IMG/VR virus record: IMGVR_UViG_3300044957_000168
Coordinates: 1 to 64,000 of that record
Strand: one strand, 5' to 3'
DNA from: a virus
DNA length: 64,000 nucleotides
Shown here piece after piece: positions 41,036 to 51,600 of the stretch (the first letter of the stretch is position 1; the number at the start of each line of letters is the position of its first letter). Below the pieces are notes generated by a model that ran no database searches, was not told where the DNA came from, and saw only the letters and a program-made list of their open reading frames with translations. The translations under genes and the position numbers were made by a program.

Positions 41036-43182
41036 TGTGTACAATTGTTCCAGGTTCCCTTACCGTAAGAGTCTCAGAATGTGACCCAGATACAGGATTA
41101 TATTCAATATCAGGAGAAGTTGATGTTATCAACCCTCCTGGACAAATGAATTCTGGAACAACAGGTTATGCAGTATTTGGTACTACATGTAGTGGAGGGG
41201 GATCAAGTCCAGAAGTTGTTTCTGGATTGTTTCCAGATCTTCCAGTTGTAACAGTAAGTTATACAATTATTAATTTAATTGCTAATGGTGTTAATGGTTG
41301 TATACTTTCTGTAGAATTTTATGATAATACTTTTCCAACAAATAATTTAGATCCTGTAGTTGTTTGTTCTGCTGAATTAGAATTTAATGCACCAGAGCCA
41401 TGTTTTACAGAGTTTCTTTATTATGAGTTTACAAACTGTTGTAATCCAGATGAAGTAATATCATTTAATCCAGGACAAGATCCTTTTGTTACAATTACTC
41501 CAGGAACATATTTATATTCTGGTCCAGCATATCAAGGTTTATTACCTAATACATGCTATACTATATCAGAGGCATTTACAATAGATCCTGCATTTTTTAC
41601 TAATCTCCCAAATGTACCATTAAACATTCCAGCAAATTACACAGAAGCTGTTGATTGTAATGATACACTTGTTTGTCCAGGATGTGATGTAAAATGTTAT
41701 AGACTTTTTTCTTGTGCAGGTACAGCATTACCTTTTAATACACATACAAATCTTTCTGCATACTTAGGTCAGTTTATAGAAATAAGTTTGGTTGGTCAAA
41801 CTTCAATTGGTTGTTTTTATGTACAAGAAGTTGATCCTTTTACTTGTTCTGATGCTGTTGAGATAGAAGTTCTTGGTACAGGTTGTAATTGTGAATGCTT
41901 ATGCTATACAATATTAGGAACTGTTAAAAAATTACAATACTTATCTTGTGATAATCAAATAATAAAAGATCCTACTGTAAGTCAATTTTGTTCAAGAATA
42001 TATCCTATAGTTTCTGGCACACCTGGTGAATATCAAATAAATCAAGGTTTACCGTGTGTAGATGGTGAATGTCCTGAAGTTTGTTATTTACTAACTAATT
42101 GTCAAACCGGTGCTACAATTACTACACAAAATAATCTGTCTCAGTATTATTTAAGTAATCAGGTAGTTGTAATAGTTGGAGAAGAAGGATGTTGGGAAAT
42201 TGAAATTGCTGAAGCTTGTGATTGTCCACAAGAAGTTATAGTTGCACAATTCTATGATGATTGTCCATCATGTATTCCACCGATTGCATATAAGTTAATA
42301 AACTGTACAACACAACAAGTACAATTTTATACAACTACAGATTTATCTGCCTATGTAGGCAAAAGTGTAGAAATAGATTGTGGTTGTTATTTTGTAGAGC
42401 AAATAAATATTATACCCCCAACAGATACACCTATTGTAGTTGAATTTGTTTTTGATGATTGTATTGCTTGTAAAAAAGTTTATTACAGATTACAAGATTG
42501 TTTTGATCAAACTAATGTAATTTATACAACAACTGATTTAAGTTTATACCTTAATGAAGTAATTAAAATAAAAGGTTGCGATAACTGTTGGCAAGTAACA
42601 GAAACAAGAACTTTTACCACATTAGAAAATGTAGAGGTAGTACAGGATTTTCTAACCTGTGAAGATTGTTATGTAGATGCTCCATGTATCTGTACTAAGA
42701 TAACTAATCTTACTCTTACAACACAAACTATTAGTTATATAGACTGTGAAAATAATGAAGTAGATCTAACACTGTTAGTAAATGAAACATCAGATAAGAT
42801 ATGTGCTAAAAGATGGATTCTTCCAGATCTACCTGCTGGTCAATTCCTTTACCAAGAAACATTTGGAGAATGTCAACAAGGAGTGTGTCCACAGCCAGTA
42901 TTTAAAAATAATAGAACAGTACGTCCAGGATATAATACACCAATTTGTACACCGGCAAAATATGATGAAATAACTTGCAAGTTTGCAGACATCTTATATA
43001 AGATTGCTCTTGAGAAAAGATATGGTATTACAAATTGTTGTCCTGAAGATGATGACAAGTGGTTGATTAAAAAAGAACTTATAGATCTTCAAGCTTTAAA
43101 AGATCCAAATTATGATTGTAAAGAATGTACGTGTGGTTGCAATCCAGTAAATGCATGCTCTACTTGCAATTGTAAAAATTAA
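41035..43182 (+). CDS. Large Cys-rich virion protein with tandem repeats
   Basis: The 715-residue protein carries about four repeats of 65-130 residues with a shared pattern: Tyr-x-Leu-x-x-Cys, then a Thr-rich stretch, LS-x-Y, V-x-I, and Cys-Trp/Tyr-x-V. They begin near residue 221 (CYRLFSCAG), 350 (CYLLTNCQTG), 418 (AYKLINCTTQ) and 482 (YYRLQDCFDQ). A more diverged copy may start near 128. The end is Cys-dense (ECTCGCNPVNACSTCNCKN). I interpret it as a multi-domain fibre or baseplate-like part where repeats act as beads. No enzyme motif is present. Confidence 0.6.
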   Translation: MCTIVPGSLTVRVSECDPDTGLYSISGEVDVINPPGQMNSGTTGYAVFGTTCSGGGSSPEVVSGLFPDLPVVTVSYTIINLIANGVNGCILSVEFYDNTFPTNNLDPVVVCSAELEFNAPEPCFTEFLYYEFTNCCNPDEVISFNPGQDPFVTITPGTYLYSGPAYQGLLPNTCYTISEAFTIDPAFFTNLPNVPLNIPANYTEAVDCNDTLVCPGCDVKCYRLFSCAGTALPFNTHTNLSAYLGQFIEISLVGQTSIGCFYVQEVDPFTCSDAVEIEVLGTGCNCECLCYTILGTVKKLQYLSCDNQIIKDPTVSQFCSRIYPIVSGTPGEYQINQGLPCVDGECPEVCYLLTNCQTGATITTQNNLSQYYLSNQVVVIVGEEGCWEIEIAEACDCPQEVIVAQFYDDCPSCIPPIAYKLINCTTQQVQFYTTTDLSAYVGKSVEIDCGCYFVEQINIIPPTDTPIVVEFVFDDCIACKKVYYRLQDCFDQTNVIYTTTDLSLYLNEVIKIKGCDNCWQVTETRTFTTLENVEVVQDFLTCEDCYVDAPCICTKITNLTLTTQTISYIDCENNEVDLTLLVNETSDKICAKRWILPDLPAGQFLYQETFGECQQGVCPQPVFKNNRTVRPGYNTPICTPAKYDEITCKFADILYKIALEKRYGITNCCPEDDDKWLIKKELIDLQALKDPNYDCKECTCGCNPVNACSTCNCKN
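41695..42690 (+). repeat. Four tandem protein repeats (coding)
   Basis: The repeat units start at about 41695, 42082, 42286 and 42478. Similarity is at the protein level; bases have diverged, which indicates old duplication under selection. Confidence 0.65.
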
Positions 43183-43208
43183 TTTGTATATTATAAATAG
43201 AACAAAAT

Positions 43209-44918
43209 ATGAAGCCTTTAAATTTAGATAACAGACCATGCTCTCCAATATCATCTAATTGTGTGATATGGCAAGGACCTACATTAGATTGTATTAGTCT
43301 ATGTACTGGAGATACTATATCTGATGTTGTAGCAAAAATGGCTACAGAACTTTGTACATTACTTGATCAAACTAATGTTACAAATTATGACCTTACTTGT
43401 CTTGGAATTACATCTTGTGGTCCTCAAGATTTTCAAGCTCTTATACAATTACTAATTGATAAAATTTGTGAACTTCAAGGTTTACCAGTTAATCAACTTC
43501 AGTCAACTTCTACATGTCCAGATTGTTTGGTTTCAGTAGCTCCATGTTTTGTAGAAAATGGTCAAACTACAATGCAGTTGATTGACTATGTTCAAATGAT
43601 TGCAAATAAACTTTGTGATTTAATTGCACAAATTGCAGACATACAAACTCAAATAGACAATTTGGATATTAGAGTTACTGTATTAGAAAATACTCCTCCA
43701 CCATCATTTACACTTCCAAGTATAGCAGTAGATTGTACATTATCAGATGGTGTTATTGTTGGAGGAAATGCTTATACAATTGATCTTATACTAAATGCAT
43801 TAGTAAATGATGATACTTATGGATACTGTGCACTATTGGGTGCAACAGGTTTACCTGCTGATATTATCTCTGCAGTATCTGGTGCATGTATTACATCTAC
43901 CACTCCAACATTGTCTAATGCACCAACACCTTATGGTACTGAGTATTTAGGTTCTTGGGTTAATACCCCTACTACGGTTGCTGATGCAATTACTAATATT
44001 TGGATTGTACTTTGTGATATTTATCAATACTTACAAAGTCCAACTTTAAATGTAACTGACACAACTACTGTAAATCTAACATATTCATCTGGAACACTAT
44101 CTGCACAAGTACAAGATACTGGTTGGCTTGATTTAGATGGTTTTTCATTTATGGCATCAAATGCTAATAGACCTCAGTGTAGAAGAATAGGAAATGAAGT
44201 ACATTTTAGAGGATATGTAACAGTACCAATGGGAAATGCTGATTCTGGAGGAAGTGGTAGTGTTAATCCTGCAACAAATGCTAATGATTATGTAGGATTA
44301 GCTTATGGTAATACATTTAATACTGTGCAATCTGGAAATGCACCTGACTCATGTAAATTAGTTACTTATAATAGTGGTGTTTGGGCTGCAGGTAATGTGG
44401 GTATTGGATTAAGTTTTAATCTTGGTAATTCTGTTATTCCTTCTGGAATACTTGCTCCTGGACAACTTTTTGATGGTAGTTATGCTTTAGGTGGTGGGAC
44501 AAGAAATATTATTTTTAGAACTGTAAGAACTACTGGTGGTAAAAATGCAGCTCTTCATTCATTAGGAAGTCTTTCTATATCAAGCACTGGTATATTATTT
44601 TGGGGAGGCCCATTATATGATGAGACATATCCTTCAGCAGTTTCTGGTTGGGAATATAGTGGGATTGGTAGAAGTATGATAAGTAATATAATATCTGGAG
44701 AAAATGTACCAACATTTACACCAACAGCACCATCAAGTTATAATGCAACTGGAGCAGGAGCATATACTCCAAGTTTAACAGGGGTTGCAGATACATGGGC
44801 ATTTACTCAAAATGCTGGTCATGCAGATCAACTTGGTGGATTTATAATTAGAATAGATGGTTTAAAAGCATTTATTGATCCTTGTGATCCAATAATACCA
44901 ACACCATCACCTTGTTAA
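43209..44918 (+). CDS. Fibre-like virion protein with N-terminal anchor domain
   Basis: The 569-residue protein starts with a Cys-containing anchor-like domain (NCVIWQGPTLDCISLCTGDT, then AKMATELCTLLD), followed by short coiled coil (about residues 140-158), and from about residue 300 a beta-rich C-terminal domain (TGWLDLDGFSFMASNANRPQ; EVHFRGYVTVPMGN) typical of receptor-contacting fibres. The next gene has a related N terminus but a different C terminus. It is probably a head or tail fibre. Confidence 0.6.
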   Translation: MKPLNLDNRPCSPISSNCVIWQGPTLDCISLCTGDTISDVVAKMATELCTLLDQTNVTNYDLTCLGITSCGPQDFQALIQLLIDKICELQGLPVNQLQSTSTCPDCLVSVAPCFVENGQTTMQLIDYVQMIANKLCDLIAQIADIQTQIDNLDIRVTVLENTPPPSFTLPSIAVDCTLSDGVIVGGNAYTIDLILNALVNDDTYGYCALLGATGLPADIISAVSGACITSTTPTLSNAPTPYGTEYLGSWVNTPTTVADAITNIWIVLCDIYQYLQSPTLNVTDTTTVNLTYSSGTLSAQVQDTGWLDLDGFSFMASNANRPQCRRIGNEVHFRGYVTVPMGNADSGGSGSVNPATNANDYVGLAYGNTFNTVQSGNAPDSCKLVTYNSGVWAAGNVGIGLSFNLGNSVIPSGILAPGQLFDGSYALGGGTRNIIFRTVRTTGGKNAALHSLGSLSISSTGILFWGGPLYDETYPSAVSGWEYSGIGRSMISNIISGENVPTFTPTAPSSYNATGAGAYTPSLTGVADTWAFTQNAGHADQLGGFIIRIDGLKAFIDPCDPIIPTPSPC

Positions 44919-44951
44919 TGTATATATAAGTTTAATTAAAAAATAAAAAAA

Positions 44952-46253
44952 ATGGCAACTAATAACTGTGGAAATTCAAATTGTGGATGCACAAATACAT
45001 ATACTGTAACGGCACCATGTCCTCCTTCATGCCCTGAAGTATTTAATTCATCTTGTATTGTTTACACAGGTACTGATATTTTATGTAATCAAGATACTGT
45101 AATTAGCAGATATGATTATCTTGATACTATTATTACTAAACTAGTAAACTACATCTGTAGCGTTCAAGCTCCAGTAACAGTTGTAGTAGGATCTACTTAT
45201 GTTGATGTATCTCAAAATACAGTAGGTAATACAACTACATATACTGTATCTGTAGATATTCCTGCACTTCAAGCATATTTTGATATAATTATTTCTCAAA
45301 CAATTGCAGCTTCAATTTTTGAAGGGCCTGGTATTGATGTAAGTGTTAATCCAATTACAAATGCTGTAACTATTTCTCATGAAGATACATCAACTGTAGC
45401 AAACTTATCAAGCAGTAATTCAGGTAATACTTTTATTCAAGATATCTTCTTTACATTTGACACCTTTGGACATGTTACTGGTGCATCAGTTGTTCCTAGT
45501 TCTGTAACTCCTCCAAATGATTTTGATAGAGCTCAGATTAATCCTGATTTAGGATTTACATGGGGACCTAATAATGATCCAACTAATATTCAAATTGCTG
45601 ATGCTCCTGGAGATACATTAAACTTTGTGGCTGGAACAGGTATTACACTTAATGCAAGTACTGTACCTACTACTGACGCAATTAGAATTACTAACTCTGA
45701 TCCAGGTTCTGCAGTTACACTTACTTCAGCCGGTGGTACAGAAACTTTAGTAAATAATGGTACAGGACCTGCTTTAGCAACAAAAGGACTTACTGCAGGA
45801 ACAGGTATTTCATTAACTGGTACAGCAACTGCAATTACGTTGACTAATACAGATCCAGGATCTGCTGTTACTTTAACAGATGCTGGTACTACTGCACATG
45901 AATCATTAGTAAATAATGGGGTTGGTCCAGCTCTAGCTACTAAAGGATTAAAAGCAGGTACTGGAATTTCATTAAGTGCTACTGGTACAGATATTACTAT
46001 TACTAATACCATTACTTCAGTTGTTCAAAAATACACAACAACAACTTTTCTTCCGGGAGCAGGTAGTGTTACTATCACACATAACTTAAACACACTAGAT
46101 ATTGTTGTTGCTGTCTCTCAAGATGGAGTTCCTCCATTAAATGGTTTAGTACCTGGTGTTGACTACACTTACACCATTACAAGTTTAAATACAATAAATG
46201 TTAATGATGCAGCATTTGGTGGTGGCTCTATTAGAGTTACTGTTATAGGATAA
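44952..46253 (+). CDS. Fibre-like virion protein with tandem repeat
   Basis: The 433-residue protein has a Cys-rich start (NNCGNSNCGCTN), an anchor-like section similar to that of the preceding protein (SSCIVYTGTDILC), two tandem ~51-53-residue repeats (DPGSAVTLT, LVNNG, GPALATKGL, AGTGISL), and a C-terminal beta domain (YTTTTFLPGAGSVTITHNLN to the end) of the kind that ends many phage fibres. A double hairpin terminator follows. Receptor contact is inferred. Confidence 0.6.
   Translation: MATNNCGNSNCGCTNTYTVTAPCPPSCPEVFNSSCIVYTGTDILCNQDTVISRYDYLDTIITKLVNYICSVQAPVTVVVGSTYVDVSQNTVGNTTTYTVSVDIPALQAYFDIIISQTIAASIFEGPGIDVSVNPITNAVTISHEDTSTVANLSSSNSGNTFIQDIFFTFDTFGHVTGASVVPSSVTPPNDFDRAQINPDLGFTWGPNNDPTNIQIADAPGDTLNFVAGTGITLNASTVPTTDAIRITNSDPGSAVTLTSAGGTETLVNNGTGPALATKGLTAGTGISLTGTATAITLTNTDPGSAVTLTDAGTTAHESLVNNGVGPALATKGLKAGTGISLSATGTDITITNTITSVVQKYTTTTFLPGAGSVTITHNLNTLDIVVAVSQDGVPPLNGLVPGVDYTYTITSLNTINVNDAAFGGGSIRVTVIG
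45699..46010 (+). repeat. Two tandem ~51-53-codon repeats
   Basis: Unit 1 runs 45699-45851 and unit 2 45852-46010. Both encode DPGSAVTLT, LVNNG, GPALATKGL and AGTGISL in the same order, with small insertions in unit 2. Confidence 0.8.
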
Positions 46254-46261
46254 GGTTGCAG

Positions 46262-46284
46262 GTTTGTTGGTTTCTGTAACAAAC
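46262..46284 (+). other. Hairpin upstream of terminator
   Basis: GTTTGTT (46262-46268) pairs with AACAAAC (46278-46284). It lies just before the terminator and may protect or pause the transcript end. Confidence 0.5.
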
Positions 46285-46291
46285 AGACAAG

Positions 46292-46316
46292 CCCTCACAC
46301 TCGTGGGGGTTTTGTT
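46292..46316 (+). terminator. Intrinsic terminator after the fibre genes
   Basis: CCCTCAC (46292-46298) pairs with GTGGGGG (46303-46309) with a four-base loop and a T-rich tail. Confidence 0.85.
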
Positions 46317-46320
46317 TTAT

Positions 46321-46331
46321 TAGTATATTTG
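46321..46331 (+). promoter_or_regulatory. Candidate promoter of the tail operon
   Basis: TAGTATATTTG includes the -7-like TATATTTG (46324-46331) 29 bases before the start of the 46361 gene; a second TAGTATATT lies at 46349. It follows the terminator and matches the elements at 23161 and 61051. No -33 TTTG at the expected distance. Confidence 0.5.
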
Positions 46332-46360
46332 TTAAAGTCATTAATTTTTAGTATATTAAT

Positions 46361-46942
46361 ATGAGGGAATTTAATAAACCAAATGTAAAGGCTTCAAGGT
46401 ATCGACCTGAAGTAAACACTATTTTAAACAAAGAGTTCTTTGAAAATTTTAAAAAGAAACATCCTAAGTATAAAGACTTAGATAATAAAATGCTTAGAAA
46501 AATTATTAAAAGGTTTAATCAAGTATTGCATCAAACAGTTATTGATACAAGGGATGGTGTTCAGTTACCCGAACAAATTGGTTGGATCTTTATTGGTACT
46601 TGTGAGAGAAGTAAAAAGGACAATATTGATTATGCCAAATCAAACAAGTATGGTGTAAAGGTAACTAATAACAACTGGGACACAGATGGCAAACTAGCAA
46701 AAATATTTTTTACAAACTATGCTCCAAAACACAGAATGAAGAACAGAGAATTTTGGGGGTTTCAAGCATGCAGAGATTTTAAAAGAGCAGTAGCTAAAAC
46801 ATATCCTGAAAATTGGAATATGTATGTACAAGTCTTACCAGAATCAAAAATTAATAAAGTTTATAATAGTGTACTTTACAAGGATTATATGAATAAAGTT
46901 AAAACAAAAGCTCTTAAGAGCTATAATGAATTTGACATATGA
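46361..46942 (+). CDS. Basic protein of unknown function opening the tail operon
   Basis: The 193-residue protein is basic and mixed alpha/beta. The stretch TVIDTRDGVQLPEQIGWIFI weakly recalls the HU/IHF turn, preceded by a helical region as in that family, but the match is uncertain. FKRAVAKTYPENWNMYVQVL follows near the end. It overlaps the next gene by four bases and opens the operon that builds the tail. It may bind DNA or be a virion cargo protein. Confidence 0.5.
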   Translation: MREFNKPNVKASRYRPEVNTILNKEFFENFKKKHPKYKDLDNKMLRKIIKRFNQVLHQTVIDTRDGVQLPEQIGWIFIGTCERSKKDNIDYAKSNKYGVKVTNNNWDTDGKLAKIFFTNYAPKHRMKNREFWGFQACRDFKRAVAKTYPENWNMYVQVLPESKINKVYNSVLYKDYMNKVKTKALKSYNEFDI

Positions 46943-47601
46943 CAACAATAGGTGAAGCCGTATCAAGAGTTAGAAATGCATTAAAAGCTGTTAAGGAAGA
47001 TCCTTTCTTAACAGATAGAACTATTTATTATGCATTAACTAAGTATGGTCAGACACTTCTTAAAAGAGAAGACAATCAATTTAGACTAATGAAAATTAGT
47101 TCTATATTCAAGGTTCTTCCCTATATTGAACTTATTGATGTAGATAAAGTAGAAGCAGGATGTATTGGAGTATATTCTGGTTGTTACTTTAAAAGATCAA
47201 AAGAAAAACTACCTACTATATTTGATGGTGCTCTAGGTCCTATTATACGTACTGTGTCTTCAATAGATGGTACAATAGAAATGTTTAGAACTGATCCAGG
47301 TACTTGGATTTCTATAACTAAATCTACAACTTTTAAATATAATACAAGAAAATACTTTTGGTATTTAAACGGATACTTGTATGCACCAAATATTGATTGG
47401 GATGCTGTAAGAATGGAAGCAGTGTTTGAAGGTAAAGTAGATGCATGTGATACAGATCCTTGTCTTATTAGACAAGATGATCCACTTCCTTTTCCAGAAT
47501 ATTTATTTTCTGAGGTAGAGCAATTTGTAATAAAAGAATTAACTATAGCTATGCAAGTACCTACAGATGGTGCTGATGATAGTCAAAATGTACTTAGATA
47601 A
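46939..47601 (+). CDS. Putative short-tail ring/adaptor protein
   Basis: A 220-residue protein with an N-terminal helical part (GEAVSRVRNALKAVKEDPFL) and a beta-rich core, ending with a helix (SEVEQFVIKELTIAM). Size and order (ring proteins before a giant tail protein) fit the P22 gp4-like or ring proteins of crAss-like phages. It overlaps its neighbours by four bases and one base. The call is by position and fold impression. Confidence 0.5.
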   Translation: MTTIGEAVSRVRNALKAVKEDPFLTDRTIYYALTKYGQTLLKREDNQFRLMKISSIFKVLPYIELIDVDKVEAGCIGVYSGCYFKRSKEKLPTIFDGALGPIIRTVSSIDGTIEMFRTDPGTWISITKSTTFKYNTRKYFWYLNGYLYAPNIDWDAVRMEAVFEGKVDACDTDPCLIRQDDPLPFPEYLFSEVEQFVIKELTIAMQVPTDGADDSQNVLR

Positions 47602-48599
47602 TGGACTTTAACTATACTCTTAAATATAGAACATTTGACCAACTCTTGGAAGATGTAACTATTGACTTACATACTTTTGCTCTAGAAAATATGATAGAGC
47701 CTCAGCAACTTATAAAGCTTGTAAGAAAAGTTAATTATCAGTTAGGTCTTAGAATTAACCAAACAAAGGAAGTTATATTAGATGTAACTCATCACAAAGT
47801 AAAATTACCGGATGATTTTTATACATTCAATTATGCACTTATTTGTGGTGATTTTAAAGAAGTAATAGGTTATGATGGTATGGCTGGTGGTACAAATATT
47901 CAAGAATTACCATATACTGATTGGCCAAATAATATTACAGAGTGTGGTTGTCCTGTAGATAACACATGTTGTTTAAATGGTAAAGAAGGAATATGCATTA
48001 CACATAATCCACAAGAACCATATGGTGATCCATTAGCAAAACCAAGGGTGTTTCTAAATTGTAAGAATGAGGCATATGAACTTATTCAAGTGATTAATCC
48101 AAGTGTAACTAGATTATTTAGATATCTCAAACCTTTGAGAATGAAATCTAGTCAAGAGATTGAATGTGAATGTCCAAATCTTTATTATAATACTGCAGAT
48201 CAAGGTTGGATTAAAGATGGATTTTTAAATACAACATTTGAATGTGGTAAAGTATATTTAAATTATCAGGGAGATATGACTGATGACAATGGACACTTGC
48301 TTGTTCCAGATCATGAGTTACTTAATGAATATTATGAGTATGCATTAAAATCTAGAATCTTTGAAAATTTATTTTTAAATGGTGAAGATGTTTCACAAAG
48401 AATGCAAGTTGTTGAAACTAGACTTAGAGAGGCTAGAAATAATGCTATTAGTTTAGTTAATACACCAAACTTTAGAGAAATGGAAAAACTTTGGTGGACA
48501 AATAGAAAAGCAATGTATGGCAAGTATTACTATATGTTTATGAGCCATTCACCAAATAATCCATACATAAGAGGAAATACAAACAATAGAGTTCTTTAA
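47601..48599 (+). CDS. Putative tail ring/tubular protein
   Basis: This 332-residue protein starts with helices (FDQLLEDVTIDLHTFALENM; LIKLVRKVNYQLGLRINQTK) and KVKLPDDFYTFNYAL, then a Cys-containing insert (CGCPVDNTCCLNGKEGIC), and ends helical with aromatic residues. The LP-x-DF element after a helix resembles connector proteins of short-tailed phages. The gene lies directly before the giant tail protein. Confidence 0.5.
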   Translation: MDFNYTLKYRTFDQLLEDVTIDLHTFALENMIEPQQLIKLVRKVNYQLGLRINQTKEVILDVTHHKVKLPDDFYTFNYALICGDFKEVIGYDGMAGGTNIQELPYTDWPNNITECGCPVDNTCCLNGKEGICITHNPQEPYGDPLAKPRVFLNCKNEAYELIQVINPSVTRLFRYLKPLRMKSSQEIECECPNLYYNTADQGWIKDGFLNTTFECGKVYLNYQGDMTDDNGHLLVPDHELLNEYYEYALKSRIFENLFLNGEDVSQRMQVVETRLREARNNAISLVNTPNFREMEKLWWTNRKAMYGKYYYMFMSHSPNNPYIRGNTNNRVL

Positions 48600-48601
48600 T
48601 T

Positions 48602-51600
48602 ATGGCGAAATATCAAGGATTACAAGATACTAGCAAATCTTTTACTAATTCATTTACTAAAGGATTAAATAAAGACTCAGACCCTTCATTTGTACAAGAA
48701 GGGATGTGGACACATGCTATCAATGTTGTAAATAATACAATTGAAGGTGACGTAGGTACATTATCTAATGAAACATCAAATATCTTATGTGCCTCAGTAG
48801 GTAGATCAATGCCTGCAACAGTAACTGAAAAATTTATTCTGGGTGCAATTTATTTATACTCTGATAAATGGATAATTTATTCTGTAGGTTATAATGCAAT
48901 AGGATTAGCCGTTACTTCAGAAATAGGATTGCTTGAAGAAGATGTTTGTACATATAGAGAAATAGTTCAAGATCCTTGTTTAAGCTTTGATAAGCATTAC
49001 CTTATATCTGGAGCATCAAGGGAAAAAGAAGATTGTTCTTGGCAAGTATATTGGGCAGATGGTTTAAATCCAGATAGATTTTTAAATATAGGAGATCCTA
49101 AACTTTGGCCAACTCCAGATTATCAGTGGGTAGGGGGAACAATCAATATGAATTTCTATTCTAATGGTTCAGATACAACCTTTCTTTGGCCTGGAGTTCA
49201 ATGGGAACAAACTTGTCCTACTCCTGCACCAGCTGGTGGTGGACCATATGTTTTAGATTGTGAGCATTGTAGAGATGTAAATAAATTAGATTGTCCTAAA
49301 ACAAGAATTGCAAGACTAATGGAAACACCATGTCTTAATTTAATATTAGGTCAATCTGGTGGGACACTTGCCAACGGTACATATTTTGCAGTAATAGCAT
49401 ATTCAATAAAAGGTCAAAAAGTAACTGATTGGTTTTCTCAAAGTAATTTTCAGTTTGTTTATACAGAAAATGACTTAGAGGGTTCTTTAACTGTTGAGGT
49501 AAGTGCTGACTCAGAAAATTTTGATGAGTTTATTCTAGCAATAGTAGAATCAACAAATCAACAAACAGTAGCTACACAGATGGGAATTTATTCTACTAAA
49601 ACTAGTAGAATTGCTATTGATCAAATTAATCCAAGTAATATTAAAATCCCATTAGAACAAATACCCATACAAACACCAGTATTTGAAACATCTGATCAAA
49701 TGACAGATGTTAATGGATATTTAATGAGGGTAGGACCCAGATCTAAATTTGATTTTAATTATCAACCTCTCGCTAATTTAATTAGAGCTAAATGGACAAG
49801 TGTTGAATACCCGGCAGATTATTATGTAAAGGGTGGTAATAAAACAAATTATCTTAGAGATGAAGTATATACTTTTTATATAAGATGGATTTATGATACA
49901 GGAGATAAATCAGCATCATATCACATTCCTGGTAGGCCCTCAAAGAATTTTCAAATTCCAGGAGGGATATCTATGGCTGAGACAGATTTCTTTAATGTAA
50001 CAAATGATAAAAACGTATTAGCAACAGATGACCAAGTATTTGAAGTATATAACACAGCTTCATTTAGTCCATATCCTACAACATTACCTGGAGCAACACT
50101 TGTAAATGGTAAATGGGTTTTACCAGATGGAGGTACATTACTTGCTGTTGGTGAGATGGGTTATTGGCAATCATCAGAAAGATACCCAAATAATAGACCA
50201 GATATATGGAATCCAAGTAAATATTGTTGGACTGGTCCTGCTGCACAAATTCAACCTGGTCAAACAGAAGGTTACTATGATCTTTGTGGTAAAAACATAA
50301 GACATCATAAATTTCCAGAAGACTTTATAAATAATAGTGCTAATACAGAAGTAATGCACTTTAGACCTACAACAAATGCAGCAACATCTGGAGATGAATA
50401 CTTTATAAGGATCATGGGAGTAATGTTTGAAAACATTATTCTCCCTAAAGATCAAGATGGAAATGATATTCCTGGTATTGTAGGTTATGAAATATTAAGA
50501 GGTTCAAGAGAAGGTAACAAAACTATTGTTGCTAAAGGAATGGTAAATAACTTTAGGACATTTGAGTTAAAAGGTGCACTTGCAAAAAACAGAACAGGGT
50601 TATATCCTAACTATCCATATAACACAATACAACCAATTGGTTGGTCAATAAATCAAAATGACCATAACTATAATGTGAATGATCCTTATATAAAAAATGT
50701 AGGTAATAATAATGATGTAGTTAATCAAGATATACCAACTGATATATTTACATTTCATTCTCCGGATACAATGTTCCGGACTCCGTTTCTTTCTACTACA
50801 GAATTTAAACTGTATGGATCATTAAATGGGTATGCTGATATGAATTTTCAGGAACCTAATGGTCATCCTAAATTTAAACTGCTTTCTGATTATGTGGTTT
50901 TACCAATGATTATAGCTGGAGTTGCAGAAGCAATAATATCTATGATTGGTAGAAGAACTATTAATTCTCCAACTATTGTTCCAGGTTCAGGTGCAAGTGA
51001 TGCAGCAGGTGCTGCTTCTGCAGCAGCTTTAGCAGCAATGCCAATTGTTACTGGTGCAGCTGCGTCATACAATGCATTTATTGGATCATATTATAGTTCT
51101 GGTCAAGCATTAGCAGATGTTTTTTTAATGTTAGCTGGTGGATATGGTGCAACACAACTTTCAGCTTTTGATCAAGGTCTTGCTGCTGCCACAGCTGCTG
51201 CAGCTACATCAAATGTAGTAGTTCCTGCAACAATAGCTGGAACAATAGAATTACCAGATTTTGCATATTTAGATCCAATAACAAGAACTCTTGGAGCATT
51301 AAATCAAATTGTATATTATTTTTCAGAAGGTGCAGATATTGCATTAAAAATATTTTATGCAATTACACCATATAGACAATATGCATTACAACAAGTAAGT
51401 CATGGATATTATAACACTATGTCTAGAATTTCTAATTCTTTATTGAAAAGATTTAGAATAGATGACAGTTTTTACATGAGAGATAATATTCAACAAGTAT
51501 CTAAATATCAAGATGTTACAACTGGTAATTATTATAATTATACAATTAATAATTTACAAAGATCTGATGCTGTTGTAATTAGAACAATGTCTGGTCCACA

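Noticed and set aside
45590-46012. A 140-residue minus-strand ORF opposite the fibre gene repeat
   Set aside because: Its Val/Pro/Ala repeats are the reverse complement of the fibre repeat, so it is a by-product of the repeat.
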